17,101 nt of DNA. It comes from JACVRW01 sp035947555 (GTDB taxonomy: Bacteria; Actinomycetota; Thermoleophilia; Solirubrobacterales; Thermoleophilaceae). Made by a program: the position numbers and the translations under genes. Where the stretch lies: assembly GCA_035947555.1 (NCBI GenBank), contig DASZJZ010000287.1:1-17101 (forward strand), read 5' to 3'. Of the stretch, positions 14,395 to 17,101 are shown piece after piece. The stretch's first letter is position 1. The number at the start of each line of letters is the position of its first letter. The notes below the pieces were generated by a model. The model saw only the letters and a list, made by a program, of their open reading frames with translations. It did not search any database and was not told the origin of the DNA.

Positions 14395-15021
14395 ATGACC
14401 ACACCAACCAAGTGCCTGACGGTCGATGACCACCCGACGGTGCGCCAGGGTCTCGGGCTGATGTTCGGAGACACGCCGGACCTGGAGCTGGTCGGTCACG
14501 TGCAGAGCGGCGAGGACGTCGTCGAGGCAGTTCGCCGCCTGCGCCCCGAGGTGGTGATCATGGACGTGCGGCTGCCGGGCATCGACGGCATCTCCGCCAT
14601 CAAGCGCATCGCCGAGGCGAGCCCCGACGTCAAGACGGTCATGTTCTCCGCCTACGGCGACAAGCGGCTGCTCTCGGACGCCATCGCCGCCGGCGCGCGC
14701 GGATACGTCATGAAGGGCTCGCCGCCCGAGGACCTGCTGCGCGCCATCCGCACGGTCATGGCAGGCAAGCCGTTCGTGGACCCGTCGCTGTCGCCCGCGC
14801 TACTGATGTCGCAGGTGGGCCCGGACGCCCCGCTCTCGGAGCGCGAGCGGGAGATCCTTCAGCTGCTGGCGGAGGGCCTTCACACCGAGGAGGTGGCGCG
14901 CCGCATAGGGCTCTCCACCGAGACCGTGAAGTCGGACACCAAGCGCGCCATCCAGAAGCTCGAGGCGGACACGCGGGTGCACGCCGTGGCCATCGCGCTG
15001 CGGCAGGCGATCATCGAGTAG
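14395..15021 (+). CDS. NarL/FixJ-family response regulator
   Basis: The 208-residue protein has a receiver domain at about 5-120 with acidic D11/D12, phospho-acceptor D57 (VVIMDVRLPG), switch S85 (MFSAYGD) and K107 (YVMKGSPPE), then a LuxR-type helix-turn-helix at about 146-203 (LSEREREILQLLAEG, then IGLSTETVKSDTKRAIQKL). It should be a phosphorylation-controlled transcription factor. No histidine kinase is nearby, so the partner is elsewhere. The frame is open upstream to 14263, but the extra part lies in the universal stress gene; the ATG at 14395 sits correctly behind the -10 box. A 30-codon membrane mini-gene follows after 10 bases. Confidence 0.93.
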   Translation: MTTPTKCLTVDDHPTVRQGLGLMFGDTPDLELVGHVQSGEDVVEAVRRLRPEVVIMDVRLPGIDGISAIKRIAEASPDVKTVMFSAYGDKRLLSDAIAAGARGYVMKGSPPEDLLRAIRTVMAGKPFVDPSLSPALLMSQVGPDAPLSEREREILQLLAEGLHTEEVARRIGLSTETVKSDTKRAIQKLEADTRVHAVAIALRQAIIE

Positions 15022-16189
15022 AGGCCGGGCGGTGGAGGTGCCCCGCTTCTGGATCGTGGTGCAGGTCCTGATCGTGATCTTCACGCTGATCGGGATGGTC
15101 ATCGCCATCACCAAGCTCGCCTGACGGCAGCTCGATAGCGCCGCGTCTTCGCTCCACTTCGGCGTCCTCGATCGGCTTGATCCAGAACTCCTCCACGCCG
15201 ATCAGGAGCAGCGACAGGATCGGGACGGCCACGAACAGCCCCACGAACCCGAACAGCTGGCCCACCACCACGACCCCGATCGCGATCACCGCCGGGTGCA
15301 TGCGCGTGCGGTTGGCCATGATCATCGGGATCGTCACGTTGCTCTCGAGCTGCTGGACCAGGATGTAGACGAGGAGCGTGATCAGGGCCTTGCCGGGCGA
15401 GTCGGTGAGCGCGAACAGGACCGGCGGGATGGCGCCGGCGATGGCGCCGAAGTAGGGCACGACCACCAGCAGCGCCGAGAGGACGGCGAAGAAGATCGCG
15501 AAGTCGAGCCCGATGAGCGACAAGCCGGCGTAGAGGAAGACGAAGGTGACGAGCATGTCGATCGCCACGCCCTCCATCCAGCCGATCCAGGACCGTCGCA
15601 GCCGCTCCAGCACGTGCCGGATGTGCTCGCGGCGCTGCGGTGGGAACAGGCTCACGAGGCCCCCCACGAGCGGCTCCGGGCGGATCGCCATGTAGAAGGC
15701 GGTGATCAGGATCAGGACGAGCGCGGCGAGGATCCCGGCCACGTTCAGGCCGATCTCGGTGATGGGGCCGATCAGGCGCTGCGGGTTCTCCGTGTAGCGC
15801 TCCACGAACTCCTGCACGCGATCCCCGACCTCGCCCGGGTTCTCGCCGGCGATGTCCGCGTACGTCTCCTCGAGGTCCCTGACGATCCGCGGCACGTCCT
15901 CCGCGAACCGCTCGGACTGGTCCACGAACGGCGGGATCAGCAGGTAGATGACCAGCCCGAGGACGGTGATGCCGCCGAGCAGGGCGATGAGGGCGCCGAG
16001 CGCCCGCGGCATCTTGTAGCGCTCGAGCCGGTCGGCCGCCGCCGCGAGCGGGATGGCGAAGATGATCGTGATCAGGATCGCCAGCAGGAGCGTGACGAGC
16101 TGGCGGAAGAGCAGGCCGAACAGGAGCAGGCCTGCGGCGAGCAGGACCGCGCGGTACGCGACGTGGGCGCTGCGGTCGTCGGGTGCCAC
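15011..16189 (-). CDS. AI-2E/PerM-family membrane protein with an abnormal C-terminal tail
   Basis: This 392-residue protein has the AI-2E (YhhT/PerM/TqsA) layout: two or three N-terminal transmembrane helices (about 11-85), a soluble stretch (about 90-150), then five or so helices including VVPYFGAIAGAIPPVLFAL and GQLFGFVGLFVAVPILSLLL. Family members are putative exporters of small molecules or ions; the substrate is unknown. The GTG start at 16189 has AGGCGG five bases upstream. The natural family end is near EEFWIKPIEDAEVERR. The last 37 codons are D/H/Q-rich and 17 of them end in A or T, unlike the rest of the gene; they lie antisense to the 30-codon mini-gene and run 11 bases into the response regulator. 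The original stop was probably lost nearby. Confidence 0.88.
   Translation of the reverse strand: MAPDDRSAHVAYRAVLLAAGLLLFGLLFRQLVTLLLAILITIIFAIPLAAAADRLERYKMPRALGALIALLGGITVLGLVIYLLIPPFVDQSERFAEDVPRIVRDLEETYADIAGENPGEVGDRVQEFVERYTENPQRLIGPITEIGLNVAGILAALVLILITAFYMAIRPEPLVGGLVSLFPPQRREHIRHVLERLRRSWIGWMEGVAIDMLVTFVFLYAGLSLIGLDFAIFFAVLSALLVVVPYFGAIAGAIPPVLFALTDSPGKALITLLVYILVQQLESNVTIPMIMANRTRMHPAVIAIGVVVVGQLFGFVGLFVAVPILSLLLIGVEEFWIKPIEDAEVERRRGAIELPSGELGDGDDHPDQREDHDQDLHHDPEAGHLHRPASTR
15032..15124 (+). CDS. 30-residue single-helix membrane mini-protein
   Basis: This frame, too short for ordinary ORF calling, reads MEVPRFWIVVQVLI and on to MVIAITKLA. It is one strongly hydrophobic helix (about residues 6-26) with a basic residue on each side. 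GTG start; GAGG at 15021-15024 gives a Shine-Dalgarno 7 bases upstream. All 30 codons end in G or C, as expected for a real gene in this genome, while the opposite-strand frame does not show that bias. It starts 10 bases after the response regulator stop, so it is probably on the same mRNA. Function unknown; small membrane peptides often modulate membrane enzymes or kinases, which is only a suggestion here. A GTG at 15038 is an alternative start. Confidence 0.6.
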   Translation: MEVPRFWIVVQVLIVIFTLIGMVIAITKLA

Positions 16190-16212
16190 GGTGCCGCCTA
16201 GCCCCGAGACGA

Positions 16213-16240
16213 CGAACGGGCGCCGCCGGGCGCCCGTTCG
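16213..16240 (-). terminator. Strong hairpin terminator after csbD
   Basis: A perfect 12-bp stem (16213-16224 with 16229-16240) closes on a GCCG tetraloop, 27 bases after the csbD stop and 23 before the AI-2E start. There is no T-run, as is usual in GC-rich actinobacteria. It should separate csbD from the AI-2E gene. Confidence 0.8.
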
Positions 16241-16267
16241 AGGAATGCTTGGTGTCCGGCCGTCAGG

Positions 16268-16456
16268 TCAGGTGCGGCGCTCGAGGTCCGCCACATCCTG
16301 GGCCTTCTCGTCGGCCCGATCCTGCGCGTCGGCGAGCTTCTCCTTCTCCTCGCCCTTGCGCTCCTCCCGACGACCCTGAGAGCGCATCGAGGGATCGCCG
16401 GTGATGTCGCCGGCGGCCTTCTTCGCTCGTCCCGTGATCTTGTCGATGATGCTCAT
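16268..16456 (-). CDS. CsbD-family stress protein
   Basis: The 62-residue, very hydrophilic protein reads MSIIDKITGRAKKAAGDITG, then a charged helix (RREERKGEEKEK) and DVADLERRT, the full pattern of small CsbD-like proteins. In Bacillus subtilis csbD is controlled by the general stress factor SigB; the molecular role is unknown. The ATG at 16456 has no Shine-Dalgarno. Upstream lies a SigB-like promoter, GTTTTT-14-GGGTAC, placed so that the mRNA would start only a few bases before the ATG. A strong hairpin follows the stop. Confidence 0.92.
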   Translation of the reverse strand: MSIIDKITGRAKKAAGDITGDPSMRSQGRREERKGEEKEKLADAQDRADEKAQDVADLERRT

Positions 16457-16465
16457 GGGGATTTC

Positions 16466-16491
16466 GTACCCCGTGCCCGGGGACGAAAAAC
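16466..16491 (-). promoter_or_regulatory. SigB-like promoter of csbD
   Basis: On the minus strand GTTTTT (16491-16486) and GGGTAC (16471-16466) are separated by 14 bases, close to the known SigB pattern GTTTWW-N12-15-GGGWAW. The -10 element ends 9 bases before the ATG. It also agrees with csbD being a SigB-type gene elsewhere. Confidence 0.55.
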
Positions 16492-16527
16492 GCCTGTCCC
16501 AGCGCTTAGACCATCCGGACGCGGGGT

Positions 16528-16533
16528 TACGGT
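16528..16533 (+). promoter_or_regulatory. -10 box (TACGGT), leaderless start of nucS
   Basis: TACGGT fits TANNNT and ends 7 bases before the GTG at 16541, which is the conserved NucS start. No Shine-Dalgarno is visible. This favours 16541 over the in-frame GTG at 16532, which overlaps the box. Confidence 0.45.
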
Positions 16534-16540
16534 GGCCCGC

Positions 16541-17101
16541 GTGCGCCTGATCGTCGCCCGTTGCGAGGTCGTCTACACCGGCCGGCTCACCGCCGTCCTC
16601 CCGGAGGCGCTGCGGCTGCTCATGGTCAAGTCGGACGGGTCGGTGATGGTCCACGCCGACACCGGCGGCTACAAGCCGCAGAACTGGATGACCCCGCCGA
16701 CCATGATCGAGGAGGAGCCGGGGCTGATGGTCGTGCGCAAGCGCGCCGGCGCCTCGGAGGATCGGCTCGAGATCCGCATCGCCGAGGTGCTTTCCGACGT
16801 CACGCACGACATGGGCGAGGCGGCCGCGCTCGAGAAGGAGGGCGTGGAGCGCGAGCTTCAGGAGCTGCTTGCTGACGCGCCGCCCGAGGGGCTCCGGCTC
16901 GTGCGGCGCGAATGGCCGACGGACATCGGCCCGGTGGACCTCATGTGCCTCGACGGCGATGACGAGTTCGTCGCGGTGGAGATCAAGCGGGTCGGCACCA
17001 TCGAGGCGGTCGACCAGCTCACCCGCTACCTCGAGCGCATCTGCGAGGAGCCCGGCATGGCGCGCTGCCGCGGCGTGCTGGCCGCCGGGGTGATCAAGCC
17101 G
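16541..17101 (+). CDS. nucS: Endonuclease NucS (EndoMS), 3' end cut by window edge
   Basis: The visible 187 residues begin MRLIVARCEVVYTGRLTAVL, with VMVHAD and YKPQNWMTPP in the N-terminal DNA-binding domain. The C-terminal RecB-like nuclease domain shows the active-site residues D133 (IGPVDLM), E147-I-K149 (VAVEIKR) and Q159 (VDQLTRYLE). NucS cuts mismatched DNA and is the main mismatch-correction enzyme of many actinobacteria that lack MutS/MutL; it is also found in archaea. The family is usually about 220-250 residues, so only the end is missing. It is divergent from csbD with 84 bases between. Confidence 0.95.
   Translation, partial: MRLIVARCEVVYTGRLTAVLPEALRLLMVKSDGSVMVHADTGGYKPQNWMTPPTMIEEEPGLMVVRKRAGASEDRLEIRIAEVLSDVTHDMGEAAALEKEGVERELQELLADAPPEGLRLVRREWPTDIGPVDLMCLDGDDEFVAVEIKRVGTIEAVDQLTRYLERICEEPGMARCRGVLAAGVIKP

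Noticed and set aside
1..17101. Search for tRNA, rRNA, CRISPR arrays, insertion sequences, phage or defence genes
   Set aside because: No T-loop-like GGTTCGAAT pattern, no regularly spaced repeat series, no transposase or integrase motif was seen by eye.

Overview
The window is about 17 kb of very GC-rich, tightly packed bacterial chromosome. It carries nineteen protein genes, counting a 30-codon membrane mini-gene and two genes cut by the window edges. Gene content points to the phylum Actinomycetota: a NucS mismatch endonuclease, a cyclase/ATPase/TPR signalling giant, an ECF sigma factor with a fused SnoaL-like domain, CsbD, and a Cfp30B-like VOC protein. A Thermoleophilia-type (Solirubrobacterales/Gaiellales) host is my best guess from style, but it is unproven. 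I see no tRNA, rRNA, CRISPR, insertion sequence or phage gene, and no gene-free stretch longer than about 110 bases.

Layout, left to right. (1) 1-1166, minus: a tandem VOC protein followed by a YflT/GSP17M-type stress protein that runs off the left edge. (2) 1272-5953, plus: a 1014-residue nucleotide-cyclase/AAA-ATPase/TPR protein, translationally coupled (ATGA) to an FAD-dependent amine-oxidase/phytoene-desaturase-like enzyme. (3) 5935-7193, minus: a small helical protein of unknown function coupled (GTGA) to a polyprenyl diphosphate synthase, convergent with (2). (4) 7222-8040, plus: a Cfp30B-like tandem VOC protein. (5) 7997-12567, minus: a five-gene unit of SDR epimerase, tadA, class I methyltransferase, ECF sigma factor and DHA2-type MFS exporter; several junctions are 4-base ATGA overlaps. 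(6) 12627-13898, plus: a secreted subtilase. (7) 13899-14342, minus: a universal stress protein. (8) 14395-15124, plus: a NarL/FixJ response regulator and a one-helix membrane mini-protein. (9) 15011-16456, minus: CsbD, a strong hairpin terminator, then an AI-2E/PerM-type membrane protein. (10) 16541-17101, plus: NucS, cut by the right edge.

The genes look like chromosomal housekeeping and stress functions (USP, CsbD, YflT-like, mismatch repair, tRNA editing) mixed with a possible isoprenoid-modifying module (polyprenyl synthase plus FAD enzyme, next to a large signalling ATPase) and an ECF-sigma/efflux unit. No clearly new defence or mobile system is visible.

The most distinctive signals are small-scale. 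Several starts have a TANNNT -10 box 4 to 8 bases upstream and no Shine-Dalgarno, suggesting leaderless transcription. All convergent gene pairs abut or overlap, and two of them have a palindrome that includes both stop codons. A 27-bp repeat has copied the epimerase stop region onto the tadA start. A SigB-like promoter precedes csbD. The cyclase gene appears to have lost its true N-terminal frame. A mini membrane gene with perfect GC3 bias lies antisense to the oddly biased tail of the AI-2E gene.
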